Shown: positions 1-15,530, counted from the first letter of the stretch. The stretch is 64,000 bases of DNA from Rhizophagus irregularis (GCF_026210795.1 NC_089433.1:2815001-2879000); one strand, 5' to 3'. The notes: generated from the letters alone by a model not told the origin. Made by a program: numbers and translations.

Positions 1-2197
1 TTTATGTCAAGTAAAATCATCCTTTATGTCACATTTCCCAAGTATAATAATTAAAAGGTATTATTCTCTAAGATTCTTATAAATGAATATCAGTCATTAA
101 TTTAACAAAGCATTCGATTCTTCATAATTATTCACAATAATGAAGAAAATGAAGAAAGTTAGCATCTGACAATCTATAATTTTTATTAATATTTGTTTCT
201 TTTTTTTTTAATATATTCTTTGTTTTAAAATCAAGGTTTATCGGGTACTACATTTCAACTCAATTGTTTTTGTTTTTGAACTTATATCCTATAAATGATA
301 AACAACGTTCTCATGAATTAGAAATTAAATTATTAAAATTATATTTTATTTATTGTTTTTTTTCCATTTATAAAATGCCAAGCGTAATACTTAAACATAT
401 TTAGTGTTGGTATGTGTTCCCAAAGTTCGAATTTTTTCTATTCTTTTTATTCAGGTTCTTTCTGCATTTTAAAAAATCTTTGTAAAACTAAAGCGTTAAA
501 GAATCTAAATAAACAAAAACAACACCGGCTTATTCCTAAAGTAGTAAAAAAAAAATTTCTATGATGTTGCCGATTTTCAGTAACCGTACAGTTTACTACA
601 GTAAATATAATACAAATAAAAATGCACCAATTTTAAATTATCAAAAGAATCTCAAAAGCATGTGTAAAAAATTTGAAACATTTTAATCGATCTCTGCGTC
701 ATTACTCTCTTACATTTCATTTTAATACTTTAAATTTAATATTTTATATTTCGAATAATTAATTTTTATCACTAAAATTTCTCTCTCGTAATTCACGGTT
801 TACGCAGGATCCAGGAATAAAATGCTGTCTGGATTACGAACTCTTCCGAATCTGGCAATTCCGTATATATCGATATGTTGCTTGATAAGTAGCAGGTTTT
901 TTTTTTTTTTTTCAAAAAAAATTATTAATTTGTCCCGTCTGTACTCTGTAGTGTAATTATGTATATTAATGAAACCGCTGGGTTCGAGAATGTGGATGAG
1001 TGTTTGTGAACCATAAAATTAAATAGTGGTACCTCACGTACGGTAAATGTGTTTATTTGTTGATTTCTTTGAAATAAAATTAACGTTATACAAAAATAAT
1101 AAAAGACAAAGGTATTAAACTTTTATCCAAATAATATTAGTTGCTTTGTTAAAATCTATTAATAAAATAATGTAATTAATTTCATGTTTCCAAAAAATTA
1201 GTTAACGAAAAAAAACAAAAAAAAAAGAGTTAATATTTATATGAACTTTATTATTAGTTTAATTCTTATATATCAAATGATTTACATTTATTTGTTACAT
1301 TTTTAGTAAATTTCATGGAAACCTAATCCACAGAGTAAAAATAATCTTAATACTCGTGATGTTTCTAGCAGATTTATTTATTTATTTAGTTTTTTTTTTT
1401 CTTTATCCAGGCAAATTCTTTTTTTTTATATTGATACCCGAAAATGCAAACAGTCCTTGTTTTTTTTAAACCGACGGATTTGTGTCTCCCGTTATTATAA
1501 TTATTATGATAAATATAACCCAACTTGTTAACATCCTTATTTTTTGAATTTTTGAATTTTGAAATATTCGAAGCAAAAAAAAATATCGCCCTTTTTCCCA
1601 TCACAAAAAAAATTCCTACGAAATTGTTCAAATTATCCCTTTCAACCAGGAAGGTAACGATATTTTATGGGGAGTTTTGCTAACTTGCCCGGTTGCCCCC
1701 TGGGTTAAAAATTACCTCACTAAAAATTTATATTTTTACGTGATTTTTGATTTGTTTCAAAAAAAAAAAAAAAACCATTTGTTTTCACTTTACATAGATT
1801 TTATTTATTTGGACATTATGGAAAATAATGACCAAGTTTTCTTACATTTTTGATAATGTCCCTTACGTTTTTTGATTGTGGTCATAATTTACGTATTTTT
1901 TTGGAAAAATTATATAATTATATAAGATTTACTAGTTGAACTACTTTCTAAATTATGTCGATCATCCTATATTATATTTTACCGAAATTTTAAGCCAACT
2001 AAATATAAATTTTTATAAATATACAAAAAACGATAATACATGAAACGATATTTTTACGATTTGGGGGGTAACGATTATATAACGTGACAGAGAAAATTGA
2101 AAATGTTTTGGAAGTTTCAAAGTCATTGAAACTTAAGATGGAGGATGGTAAAAAATTGAAGGGTAAAATAAAAGGTAATAATATTTTTAAACGATGA
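1..2197. other. AT-rich non-coding stretch
   Basis: I see no supportable gene here. The sequence is dominated by A/T runs. Positions around 785-990 and 1550-2190 resemble 31780-31920 and 32590-33080 by eye, so much of this stretch is one copy of a diverged segmental duplication described at 30240-35450. ORFs on either strand are short, lysine/asparagine/isoleucine-rich and lack motifs. Confidence 0.5.
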
Positions 2198-2377
2198 TCA
2201 TCGAAAACCATTAAAAAATTGATTGATTTTATAATCATTTGAGGTTTGTATAGGAAGAGATATAATTGTATTAATAACTATTTGTTGAACGTCGTTATTA
2301 ATAATATTATTTCTCACAAAGCGGTGTCGTCTTCTCTTCTTTATTTCTCTTGAAATAGTTTTTAATGATTTCGGCAT
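2198..2377 (-). CDS. Small basic protein, FFNG-tail family member (59 aa)
   Basis: This is an uninterrupted ORF of 59 codons, from ATG at 2377 down to TGA at 2198. It begins MPKSLKTISR and has a strongly basic block at about residues 11-22 (KKRRRHRF and flanks). A middle stretch reads IISLPIQ, and it ends QFFNGFR. The same layout recurs at 33192-33386 and 39442-39804: a short start, an Arg/Lys-rich block, an I-I-x-L-P segment and an FF-x-G tail. No signal peptide or membrane segment is visible. The basic block could be a nuclear-localisation or nucleic-acid-binding patch, which is inference. The family is unknown to me. The recurrence in independently diverged DNA is the main reason to regard the ORF as real; its small size keeps confidence moderate. 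Confidence 0.45.
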   Translation of the reverse strand: MPKSLKTISREIKKRRRHRFVRNNIINNDVQQIVINTIISLPIQTSNDYKINQFFNGFR

Positions 2378-6470
<4,093 letters not shown>

Positions 6471-7350
6471 TATGAGCTGTTTTCAAGTTCATCCAGTAGC
6501 TGAGAATAAAAAAAAAAGTTAATTTTAGTAGTAAATGAAGCAAAAAAAACAAATTAATTATTTGCATGAAAAATATTTTTAGTTAATATATAACATACTT
6601 GTCAATATTAACTTTTCCAAATTTATCAAAAAGTAGTACTACGTATTATCTCCAAGTATTTACTTAAGTGATCGCTATAGGATTATTGCAAATATTATTT
6701 GCAGAAAATATTTTCTTCCACACCTAAATGTTTTCCTATGAGCCATCTCCAAATGTTGAATTAAAGTAGTCAAAACCTAAATAATAAAAAACATATATAT
6801 AAAAATTTGGTAACAAACTACAATGAATTTAAGAAATTTATTTCAACATCCAAATCTAGTAGCCAAAGCCTAAAATAATATGAAAAAAGAACTTAGTTAA
6901 TAAAGAACGAAATTATAAAAAAAAAACAAATGAAATAAGCCTAAAGAAAAACTTACGGTAACTGAAACTGTTACCAAAATCCAAATACACTTAAATATTA
7001 AAAAATAAAATTAAATAAAACCAAATATAAACCAAACAAAAGGGCCTCCAAAATCCTAGAATGAAATCTACAATAAATAAAAAAGTTTCTTTACCTCGTC
7101 AGCATAAAGTCCAGTTCATCCAATTTAACTCCAAGAAGCTGGTGACCCTATAATAAAAGAAAAAAAAACATTAGAAAATGTTTCTCATAAATTAAACAAA
7201 AAACACCATCCCTTTACCTTGTCAAGATAAAGTCCAGTCCAAGAGTCCGGTGTTCATACAAAAAGAAGAAATAACATTACAAACGTTCCTTAATTAACAC
7301 ATATTACTCACTCCATTTACCTGTCCCATTCATCTCAAGTCCAGCGTTCT
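6471..7350 (-). other. Cluster of micro-exon-like units
   Basis: Reading the minus strand, several 28-53 nt blocks are bounded by splice-like signals. 6471-6499 is preceded by TTCTCAG and followed by GTAAGT. About 7096-7148 is preceded by TTTATTATAG and followed by GTAAAG. About 7322-7349 is preceded by TTTTGTAG and followed by GTAAAT. A block near 7220-7255 ends in a GTAAAG donor but has no clear acceptor, and one near 6732-6784 has an acceptor and a weak GTGTGG donor. Conceptual translations include GHQLLGVKLDELDFMLTR and TLGLDFILTR, which share a GLDF/LDF-x-LTR ending. I could not join the blocks into one open reading frame. It may be a decayed gene built of repeated tiny exons, or a repeat that mimics one. 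Confidence 0.25.
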
Positions 7351-7641
7351 ACAAAAAAGAAAGTGTATCTAAAAAATAATAAATAAAGTATGTATTTATT
7401 AAATAAAGAAAAATTTTAGCGCAAAAAAACGAGAGAATAAAAAAAAATAAAATGATAATTTTAAACCGAAAAGAATTAGAACATTATAAAAAAAATTTCG
7501 TTTTAAAAACCGAAAAAGAAAAAAAAATTCAACCGAAAAAAAATAATATAAAAAATATTGATCAATCGCCAATACCGATCATTTTTCGCAGGTTATACCA
7601 TAAAGTGGTTTACTTATTTTATTAACTTGCTAGAAAGGTGA

Positions 7642-7917
7642 AACAGGATTACTCGTTTTTGTTTACCGGATCCTGAATCCAACGAACTCAACAATTTCTT
7701 TTCAAAACATAACAAGATCCTTATTAACAGTAGGGCCTTTAAAATAGTTCAACACCTACCTGAAAAATACGTCTTCTCAAGATTTTCTGATGAATAGTGT
7801 AAAACTAAAGAATATATTCAACAAGAAATTAAAGGAAAAGGTGGAATGCGAAGCGAACAACATCTTACAAATCGTAATTCGTCATACTGTCCTGGTTGCA
7901 TCGAATTCTATGGATAG
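7642..7917 (+). pseudogene. Unrecognised gene remnant
   Basis: One frame stays coding-like over about 90 codons, with a single in-frame stop (TAG at 7795) and another at 7915. It includes LPDPESNELNNFFSKHNK, then INSRAFKIVQHLPEKY, and ends SSYCPGCIEFYG. The last piece contains a CxxC pair. Codon use is more mixed than in neighbouring AT-rich DNA. No family was recognised. It is broken at both ends and carries a stop, so I call it a relic. Confidence 0.35.
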
Positions 7918-9242
7918 ATTATCAATATTATCATTTCAATCACCTCCTCTGGTCATGGTCAAGGATTTAACAAAATACATTCCTATGGACTCGTGATATT
8001 TTCAAACAACTATGTGTATTTTAAATGTTGCTCAAATACACCTACAAATGAAATCTGACATCCTCATTACTTAACACTCTGAAAACGATTCCAACATTTA
8101 CACGTAGTACTTTTAGTGAAAGATAATAACGGCCTATTATTATCATTCTGATGTTTTTATTTATTTTTTTTTAATTAATGTGAAGAATGCATATCTACTC
8201 TTCATAAAAAATAAATTTTAGTATTTTAGTAAATATAGACAACCACTTTACCACAAAATCCTGACAACCATAATATCAACAGACCAAAATCCAAATCCCT
8301 GTGATTGACAGTCAAAATCCTGAAGTTTTTTTTTAAAAAAATATATTTTCCAATTAAGCATGTAATTTTAAAATGCTGTGGTTCTTAATTATATAGTTAA
8401 AATATAATTTAAATTATTTGCAAAATATTTGTAAATTTTATTAATACTAATGCAAATTGTATTAATATTAAGTCAAATTATTTGTACATGTACAATATAT
8501 TACTAGATTACTATGTAATCTATTCCTTATCTTCTAAAGTTAGAAACAATAAATTGTCGGCATTTCAGGAGATCATGATTTGTATCTATCGGATTTTTGA
8601 TGTTGGGATTATAATTGTTGATATTATTGTCAGATCCCTAGATCTCCTACCATGGATAGCTCCCATAATATTATGGTTGTCAGGATTTTTGGGAGATCCT
8701 CCACCGTGGATAGCTCCTCCATGGAAACTTGCCTCTTGTTACTTAAAATATTATTGCATATAGGTGTCGCTAAAAAATGGAAGATATTATTTCGAGGTTC
8801 GTCACATATGGTTCATTATTTTTTTTAACATTGATTATTATTTTTATTATAGAATACTAATAATACGATGCACTAAGACTTTATCAATGTATTTCTATCC
8901 CAACTATCTATACTCTATTAAATCCTATTCTAACTACATTTTTTATTTTATTTTATTGTTTAAATTGGGGTGATCATCCTGGGAAAGTTCCAAATGGAGC
9001 AACTCCGAGTACCGGTTTGTATTAAAATTATTAAAATTATGATCACTAATTTAAAGTCGATAATCGTCACATTTCTGTCTTCTTTATTTATTTCCACATT
9101 CTTTTATATTCCTTTTTATCCAAAATAAAATAGAAAACAAAATAGGATCGAATTTCCATAGTGTGAGTTTTATAAACAAATGAAGAGCGGCTTAAGTATA
9201 TCTATGCAACTGTAATCATATGATCAAAAAAATTCGTTTCAC
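7918..9242. other. Non-coding stretch with a possible MITE
   Basis: No gene was recognised. ORFs at 8482-8763 and 8764-8973 read mostly through repeat sequence. 8256-8276 and 8668-8688 are 21-bp inverted repeats, see separate entry. The end of the stretch leads into the promoter of the gene at 9352. Confidence 0.4.
8256..8688. repeat. Possible MITE with 21-bp inverted repeats
   Basis: The arm at 8256-8276 (starting AAATCCTGACAACC) is the exact reverse complement of 8668-8688. The ~430 bp between contains a second near-repeat (two versions of TGGATAGCTCC about 50 bp apart near the right end). No target-site duplication was found and no transposase is encoded. Confidence 0.4.
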
Positions 9243-9250
9243 TATAAATA
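9243..9250 (+). promoter_or_regulatory. TATA box of the metallopeptidase-like gene
   Basis: TATAAATA lies about 100 bp upstream of the ATG at 9352, in an otherwise mixed sequence followed by a pyrimidine-rich stretch (GTTTCTTTTCCTCTCGC). Spacing fits a TATA element with a 5' leader of roughly 70 nt. Confidence 0.5.
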
Positions 9251-9351
9251 GAAGCTGTTGTTTCTTTTCCTCTCGCTAAATTAATCATTAATAATAATAA
9301 GTAACAAGATAGCGTATATATAATACACAGATCCAATCTGTAAAATAAATC

Positions 9352-10678
9352 ATGAAGTGCCTATTTACCCTCTCCCTTGCCTTACTTTTTCTTTCCTCCA
9401 AAGTTTTGTCACAAAATCCAAACATGTTTGATTTTCATATAACTTGTAATGATAACGCATCACCAGCATGCAGTGCCATGGATACATACAATCGAGCTGG
9501 GCAAATCATTTCCGATAATTTAATTTTAAATACAAAAATTATTGTGGAAATTACGGTTGAAAGGAGGCCTGAAACTTTCTGGGGTAATTATGCTTTTCAA
9601 TTAACATTTATTATTAAATTATTGCTAATTTCTGTCCTTACTTCCACTTGCTTTGAATGTTTAAATAGGTGCTACTTATCCAGCGAAAGTATTTAACAAC
9701 TTAGATGATATTAGAAGATATTTTCCTACAGCGCTAATAAAACAAGTACAGCCTGGTTTTCCACCTACGGGGACAGATATTTTCATCACAATTAATTCTA
9801 GTCGTGATCCAGATACGTATTATCCTGGAACTGGTCAAATTCAAGCTAATCAACATGATTTTCTTGAGTTAGTCCTTCATGAATTACAACACGGACTTGG
9901 ATTTGAAACAGTTTGGTATCAATTACAAGGCAATGATCTATTTCCGGATTTTGATTATACTTTGGACAATAATGGTGTGGTTACATTTCAGTCTTTCAAA
10001 GAAAATATATTCGATTATTTCCTAGTTGTTCATCCTATTGGTAGAGGTGTTGAACGTACAACACCCTATGTACAGGCCTTAAACACTATGGCTGGTCCAT
10101 TCGGTAAAACTTATAATAACATGGGTGATTTTTACAATGGAGTCATTCAACAACAACAACAACAAGGCAAATCATATACCAAATCTATGTTATCCATGGC
10201 TACATTGCCATATAGAATGAGCTTTATGGCAAACGATGGTAATGATCCTATTGCGCTAGAAACGACTTATAATCCCTTTAAACTAGGATCAAGTATTTCT
10301 CATTTTGCCAAAGATGTTTATTCAACCACGTCAGACTTTTTATTAATATCGGAAAGCCAGGCAGGTAAAACATTAGAAGACAAAGTTGCAGCTTATGGAA
10401 ATGATCCGGGAGAGGGTATGGGACCTGATTTGAGGTCGTTGTTGGCAACTATGGGGTATATATTTTCAGCTGGCACCTTTTTTATTGTTTGGTCATTTAG
10501 CATGCTTTTTATTAATTCCATCTTCACTTTCTTATTTATAATTAGTTACGAACTTCGCATTCCTGGCAGCCCTCCTGTCAAAAGTTCTAACAAAATTACT
10601 ACCAATAATTCCACTGATAGTAAGCTCAAAAGTGTTGTAAACAATAGGAATAAGAAAAAACGTATTGTAGCATTGTGA
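9352..10678 (+). CDS. Secreted HExxH metallopeptidase-like protein (383 aa, three exons)
   Basis: Predicted exons are 9352-9583, 9669-10455 and 10546-10678, with GT-AG introns of 85 and 90 bp that keep one frame. Residues 1-20 are a clear signal peptide (basic start, long Leu/Ala core, ending VLSQ), so the product is probably secreted. Residues 148-156 read HELQHGLGF, the zinc-binding HExxH helix with the extended HGLGF form. Around residues 284-290 GSSISHF supplies a plausible third histidine (H289). The following D..L..MGY region resembles the end of bacterial HELGHGLGF-type metallopeptidases, a comparison from memory. A short polyglutamine run (six Q) lies in the middle. The catalytic Glu149 is present. 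The last 30 residues are basic and low complexity. No protease operon-like neighbours exist. Substrate is unknown. Intron 2 is in frame; if retained it would insert a hydrophobic stretch. Confidence 0.8.
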
Positions 10679-10723
10679 TACTCCATATTTTTGGTCCAAT
10701 TCGTTCATTTTATTGTTATATTA

Positions 10724-10729
10724 AATAAA
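10724..10729 (+). terminator. Polyadenylation signal
   Basis: A canonical AATAAA lies 46 bp after the TGA of the metallopeptidase-like gene. Confidence 0.5.
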
Positions 10730-11600
10730 AGAAATTGGATGATAAATCATATAGTATACTGTAGATTATGAAAAAAATAAATGAAAGATTAACATTAGGC
10801 CGGACCAATTGATTCTCTGTTTAACAAAATCCCCCTTTCAAAAATTTGATTTCTTACTATACATATTAAAAAAATTTTTTTATTTAATATTCCCCCACAA
10901 TGGAAATCTAATTTTTAGATTTCTTTTTTTTTTACTTTTTTTTCCCCCCCTTCATATTTTCAAAATTTAATAATTTAATAGTAAAAAAAATAATTCAAAA
11001 AATTTTGTAAATTATTTTTAACCTCCTCCTCCTCTCTCTTTTTTCAATAAAAACTCTTGTTGAACAGAAAATCCTATTGGCCTGGCTTTACATACCTGTA
11101 ACTAATGTTCTACATATGAATATAAGCACTTCGTGACAAGCTCCTTGCCGCCTAAACCCAAAAAAAGGAAGCGGTTGTTTACTTTTTTTGGGTTTGAGCG
11201 GCAAGTATAGCTGGGTTAAATGCGAGCAACGATTTCCGCAGGAAAAAGTCTTAAAGTTCACAATGATTTTAAATAATATATTTCTAGAAAAAGTAATAAG
11301 CTTGAAGAACTCAAAATTAGAAATAATTTTTTAGCAACTTGTTGGTCGAATTAGTCATATTACATTGTAACATATAATTGGTTTTTTCGTAATAGAAACA
11401 ATAAATTTTCGTATCTAAACAACCACCAAGAGAAAATTTTCCCTGGGTAAACGAAATCTAGTCACATGTTCATAATCGTGAAGAGGAACTTTTTTGCGAA
11501 ATCAAAATCTATTGGAAGATGGGAGAGAACGCTTAAGCAATTTGTATAGTCTGTCCAATGTAAGAAATCCAACATCAATGCTTTTTATCTTCCGCAAATT
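10730..11600. other. Non-coding, with a foldback
   Basis: No gene is visible. The stretch includes homopolymer-rich sequence (runs of A, T and C near 10920-10950) and the hairpin at 11144-11205. Confidence 0.5.
11144..11205. repeat. Foldback: 24-nt arms, 14-nt loop
   Basis: The arms 11144-11167 and 11182-11205 are complementary except for a swapped dinucleotide (CT against GA). The left arm starts CTTGCCGC and ends with seven A and a G; the right starts with C and seven T and ends GCGGCAAG. It may be a minimal MITE or a transcript hairpin. No flanking duplication was seen. Confidence 0.7.
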
Positions 11601-12003
11601 TTGAGCCTTATAGAATCGCCATATAGTACCAAGGAACTTCGATGGGAAATATGGCCACGTGGTATAACGATTAGTGATGCAATTGAGATAGAAAAGCTCT
11701 GGTGTGGATTATTATTTCAAGAAGACTCAATAACGGATTATTATTCAAAGATAAAGAGATATAATGATAACGTCAATCTGCGAAAAGCATCTCGAAAGAG
11801 AATTTATTAGAGAATTATCACCAAATATTAAGTGTTTCGATTTAATGGATTTTGAATATAATCACGACAGTATTCAAATAAAGTCAACTATTAAATTCTT
11901 TAGATCAAAAACTAGGTATCCTCAATTAAGGTTGGTTGCCGTAAGTAACGATTATTATATATCGAATTACGGTTGTAAAAGCTGTAAATTGGCTGTAAAT
12001 ACT
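11601..12003 (+). pseudogene. Frameshifted gene remnant, possibly gag-like
   Basis: Two overlapping frames form one broken coding stretch. The first reads ...LRWEIWPRGITISDAIEIEK... to about 11770. The second continues EKHLEREFIRELSPNIKCFD... to about 12000. The pattern (a W-containing segment, then DSITDYYSKIKRY, then FIRELSPNIK) is reminiscent of retrotransposon Gag, where a similar E-S-V-x-x-Y and F-x-x-G-L-x-P layout occurs. That resemblance is weak and family assignment is tentative. Confidence 0.35.
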
Positions 12004-12197
12004 ACACCATTGTGATCCCTCTTGACGTATTGATTCAGGAAGAAAACGACTAAACAAATCTTGCAACCATGCTTAGACTTTATATCACAACAGCAAAGAT
12101 TGGCTAGTTATATGTCTCCGATCGGTACATACCAAATTCTTGATATAAACAAGAAAAAATGAATGATAACTGTAGACTGTCTTACATTTAGGTAATT

Positions 12198-12558
12198 GGC
12201 TATGCATAGATTCTCCGGAGCGGTGATCTTCAGCTCGGAAGACATCGCACAAATTTCTGCGCAATGATGTAATAAGTGACACATAAAAAATGTATATATA
12301 TATGCAGTTTTCCCCGAACAAATGTGAGAAAAATGAGAGAAAAATTGTGAAAGAGTGTCTAGTTGCAACACAGAGCTTACCCTATGAGTAAATAGTGCCG
12401 ACAAAACCATATGCTATGAAAGGCTGAGGACTTTGCAATTTTGAGATCGCCAGGCGTTAGTCCAACTTGGAGTCTTCAGGTAGATCTCCATGTGAAAAGG
12501 TATGAAGATTCCGTATTCATGTGCTTTCAAAGCTTTCTTGACAACATGCGACAATGCT
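12198..12558 (+). pseudogene. Coding scraps upstream of the CRN relic
   Basis: Short coding-like blocks lie in different frames: MHRFSGAVIFSSEDIAQISA near 12200-12265, and AEDFAILRSPGVSPTWSLQV continuing to LHVKRYEDSVFMCF from about 12419 to 12558. Stops and frame changes separate them. They share orientation with the CRN-type relic downstream and may be parts of the same or a neighbouring decayed gene. Function unknown. Confidence 0.35.
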
Positions 12559-12620
12559 AATCAATCTTCTTATATCCTTACCTTTTTTCCCAGCAAGATA
12601 TAAAGTGTGTAGTGTATGCT

Positions 12621-12720
12621 CTATAAAAAATTTTTTAGAAAATTGATCACAGAGTTTTTTTGGAATGAAAACTAAAAAAATGATCATTTATCGGAATTTT
12701 TCCAAGAAATTTTTTTATAG
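12621..12720. repeat. Short inverted-repeat element (CTATAAAAAATTT family)
   Basis: The ends read CTATAAAAAATTTT and AAATTTTTTTATAG. Its inner part 12661-12696 is an exact reverse complement of 39363-39398, and its right third resembles 53076-53126. No protein is encoded. It behaves like a small MITE family. Confidence 0.55.
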
Positions 12721-12861
12721 GGATGTAGAGGTTCAGTCAACTTTCCCGTGAATTTTTTAAGGTATGTATAACATATTTGGTAGAAATGATGCACTTTCAC
12801 CGACTACGTTTCTATGGTGTAGGATATGACAAATAACAATTACCCTCTGCTTTCGTTTTAA

Positions 12862-15530
12862 AGATGATGATGGCAGTAATGATTTTTCACTCAATATTAA
12901 CACTCAAATAACGCAAACTGTTGATGATCTTAAGGATGCGCTTATAAGAGGGAGGCGTGTTACTTACAACAATGTTACAACAATAGATGTTAGAGATTTT
13001 TTCCCTGAAACCCCGACATTAATCAAGCACATGTTTTCATATACATCCATAGTTAGTACTTTTATTCACATTATGTAACCGATATATTCGCAATTTATGC
13101 ATTAGTTGCTACTTCCGGTGACAATTTAACTTATCGAATGAAAAGCGGGTCACGTACAACGATGCAATGGCTATGCGACATAATAAGAATCATGAAAATG
13201 TTACCGTGAACAGACTCAAAGAAAGCTATCAAGGAGGAAAAAGCACCCGAGTTTGATAATTTCGCTGTAGACAAACTTAAATGAAGAAAACGAAAACTCA
13301 AGGTGGATACTGGAGAAACTTAGCAAATATTTCCTTCCCGCCAACTGACGAGCACATACATATAATCGTACAGCGCCTGTTGAAACGAAAGAGTTTCACT
13401 GCACCGCAACGTATGGGCGTAAGAGTGTGATTTTTCAATGGACAGTGACCCGAGAAATGGTGACGTTGGAAGATTTTAAGAAGAAGCTTGTGATATTTAA
13501 CGTTTCCGGATGGGCATATTGTAATAGGTCGTGTAATAGGTGGCGCTTGCTTGAAGAATAAATTTCAATAGATAAAATGCGTAAAAAATTAGACCAGGCA
13601 AGTTCAAGTTCCCAGAGTGCAATAGTAGAAAGTGACACGGTGGTGATTGCGACAGGGCGTAAAGTTATTAAATTTTCTGCTGACGGGGAATTATTGAGCA
13701 TTATCTGGACTGCTAACCCAAAGGTGGATCTGGAAATAGTTTCTCCTCGTATACTTTCCCAAAGATGAAAGCGCTTTTTGGTTTGAAGGCCGACGATTAT
13801 AATGAACTACCTACTTTTGTTGGAGGTGAGAAGAAAACACCAAAAGAAATCCGAAATCTGGTTATAGGTGAATTTTTGAGATTGCACAAGACATCCCAGC
13901 ACATCACGAGGAATTTATTTCCCGTGTCATTTATGGTGCGGCGTCAATATATGGAGGTGAAATAAAGGTTTATCCCCAGTATGAAATCTCCGGAAGTCAG
14001 GGCAAAGGCCCTAATGTACGGGATTGTATCAACTGCTGTAGATTGGGTAATGATCAAGCTAGTTTCTAGCTCTGATAATAGTGAAGTAAAAGTGGATGTA
14101 TTGTTAAGTTCGTTGTCGTCTTTCCATTACCAATCAACAAGGCTATATTGGCCTTGGTGGAGCCTATCAAGGACTTGTTTGGGTAAATCAAGTGGGTATT
14201 TGATAGCCAGATTGAATCTCAGGAATTATCGAAACGGATAATTAGGATAGAGTATAGCATATTAGAAACTTCGTCATGTACTAAGGGCAAAGTCCCGATC
14301 CTTTGCATTTATTTTTCGCATGTATTAATGTTTCTTGAAGTTATAAGAATAAATTTGAAGCATTTATGTAATCAAGGCAAGGAAATTAATGAAAAATCTG
14401 CCCTCCCGGTAAGCTGTACTTACGAGGGGAATTTTTTCTTGGCAAAATTTCAGCGAACTCGGTTCGCACAAAATCACGTGTTTTATTTTATTTGAATGCT
14501 TGTATATAGGTGGAATCTGAGATTGACTTAAACAGGAAAATGCCAGTGAGTCTGGGAAGGCCGAGCTTTTAAAGCAGGTTGCGGAAGAGAGAACCAAGCA
14601 TGAAGTTGAGAATGCCGAGCTCAAAAGTAGAATCGAGGAGTTAGAGAAAGGTAGGACAGATACTGTTGCTGAGAATGGCGGAAGTGGGGATGACAATGAG
14701 GAGAACAAACAGGAAATCTAAGATATTTTTCCCGAAGAGGTTGACAATATACCTAGCTTCATTATAGACCAGTGTGACAATGCCACTTCTACGCCATCTT
14801 GCGTGGGTGATCATAAGTCAATGCTTTCTTGAACGAGGTGCATAAGAAAAGGGCTAGTGACGAGATTAGGCAGAGAAATAGGGAAAAAACTTCAGCATGA
14901 ATCAATTACCTCTAGTAACAAGGTGTCAGAATACTGCATCTACTACTTCTGTTCCCATGAGCGAAAAACGAACAAGGTTTGGTTCGAGAAATAATTTCAT
15001 TCATGGAAGAGAAACACATGACTGGAATTGTTCGCCCAAATAATGAGACTTCAATAGAGAGAAATGAGTCTATATAAAATTGAATGTGATACTAATGTGA
15101 TGCGGAAGTAAATGCAATCGAAGCTAATAAAAAAGAAACATTGCGTTGGTGTTTCTATGCTAGAGAATTCAAGAGCATGTATAAAGATTTTATGGTCAGC
15201 AATAAAGTTGGGAAAAAGAAAGCTAAATGTCAGGGTATATGATTTTATTATCAAACAGCTCCCCGACATCAAGCATGTAAGAAAAACACAGAAAGCTTTG
15301 AGGATTGACAATTTATTCGAAAAAATAGGAATGATCAAGATTCAATACATCAAAACATATAGTGCCGATACTATTTCAAAATTTCTAATTCTCAGATTCA
15401 AACGATTATAGACCGAAAAACCAAATATGGAATTCACTGGTGATCCCAAGGATGAAAAACAAGAAGATGAGCAAAGTATCCCGATCACGCCAATATTTAT
15501 GACGAGACAGCTAAATGGGGCGAAACCTAT
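12862..15530 (+). pseudogene. Decayed Crinkler-type (CRN) gene with coiled-coil tail
   Basis: A chain of plus-strand fragments in changing frames. 12862-13077 reads NTQITQTVDDLKDALIRG. 13213-13284 reads SKKAIKEEKAPEFDNFAVDK, the typical CRN header segment, then a stop. 13323-13420 includes FPPTDEHIHIIVQRL, the conserved header end. 13398-13560 has FHCTATYGRKSVIFQWTV. 13577-13768 and 13765-13965 continue with DTVVIATGRKVIKFSADGEL and TPKEIRNLVIGEFLRL. Near 13960 EIKVYPQYEISGSQGKGP resembles the start of a PD-(D/E)XK-like nuclease region. 14530-14720 is a coiled coil (ENAELKSRIEELEK). 14820-14890 reads NEVHKKRASDEIRQRNREK. 15110-15410 carries QVYDFIIKQLPDIKHVRKT-like tail sequence (here RVYDF). 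Many stops and frameshifts show it is dead. CRN headers occur in secreted effectors and in fungal/protist host proteins; role here is inferred only from similarity. Confidence 0.65.

Noticed and set aside
12085-12410. Two overlapping minus-strand ORFs
   Set aside because: They overlap each other in different frames, and plus-strand scraps fit the surrounding relic better.
14364-14708. Minus-strand Ser/Leu-rich 114-codon ORF
   Set aside because: Antisense of the coiled-coil segment of the CRN relic, whose sense frame has the known motif.
15051-15338. Minus-strand 95-codon ORF
   Set aside because: Antisense of the DFIIKQLP tail segment.
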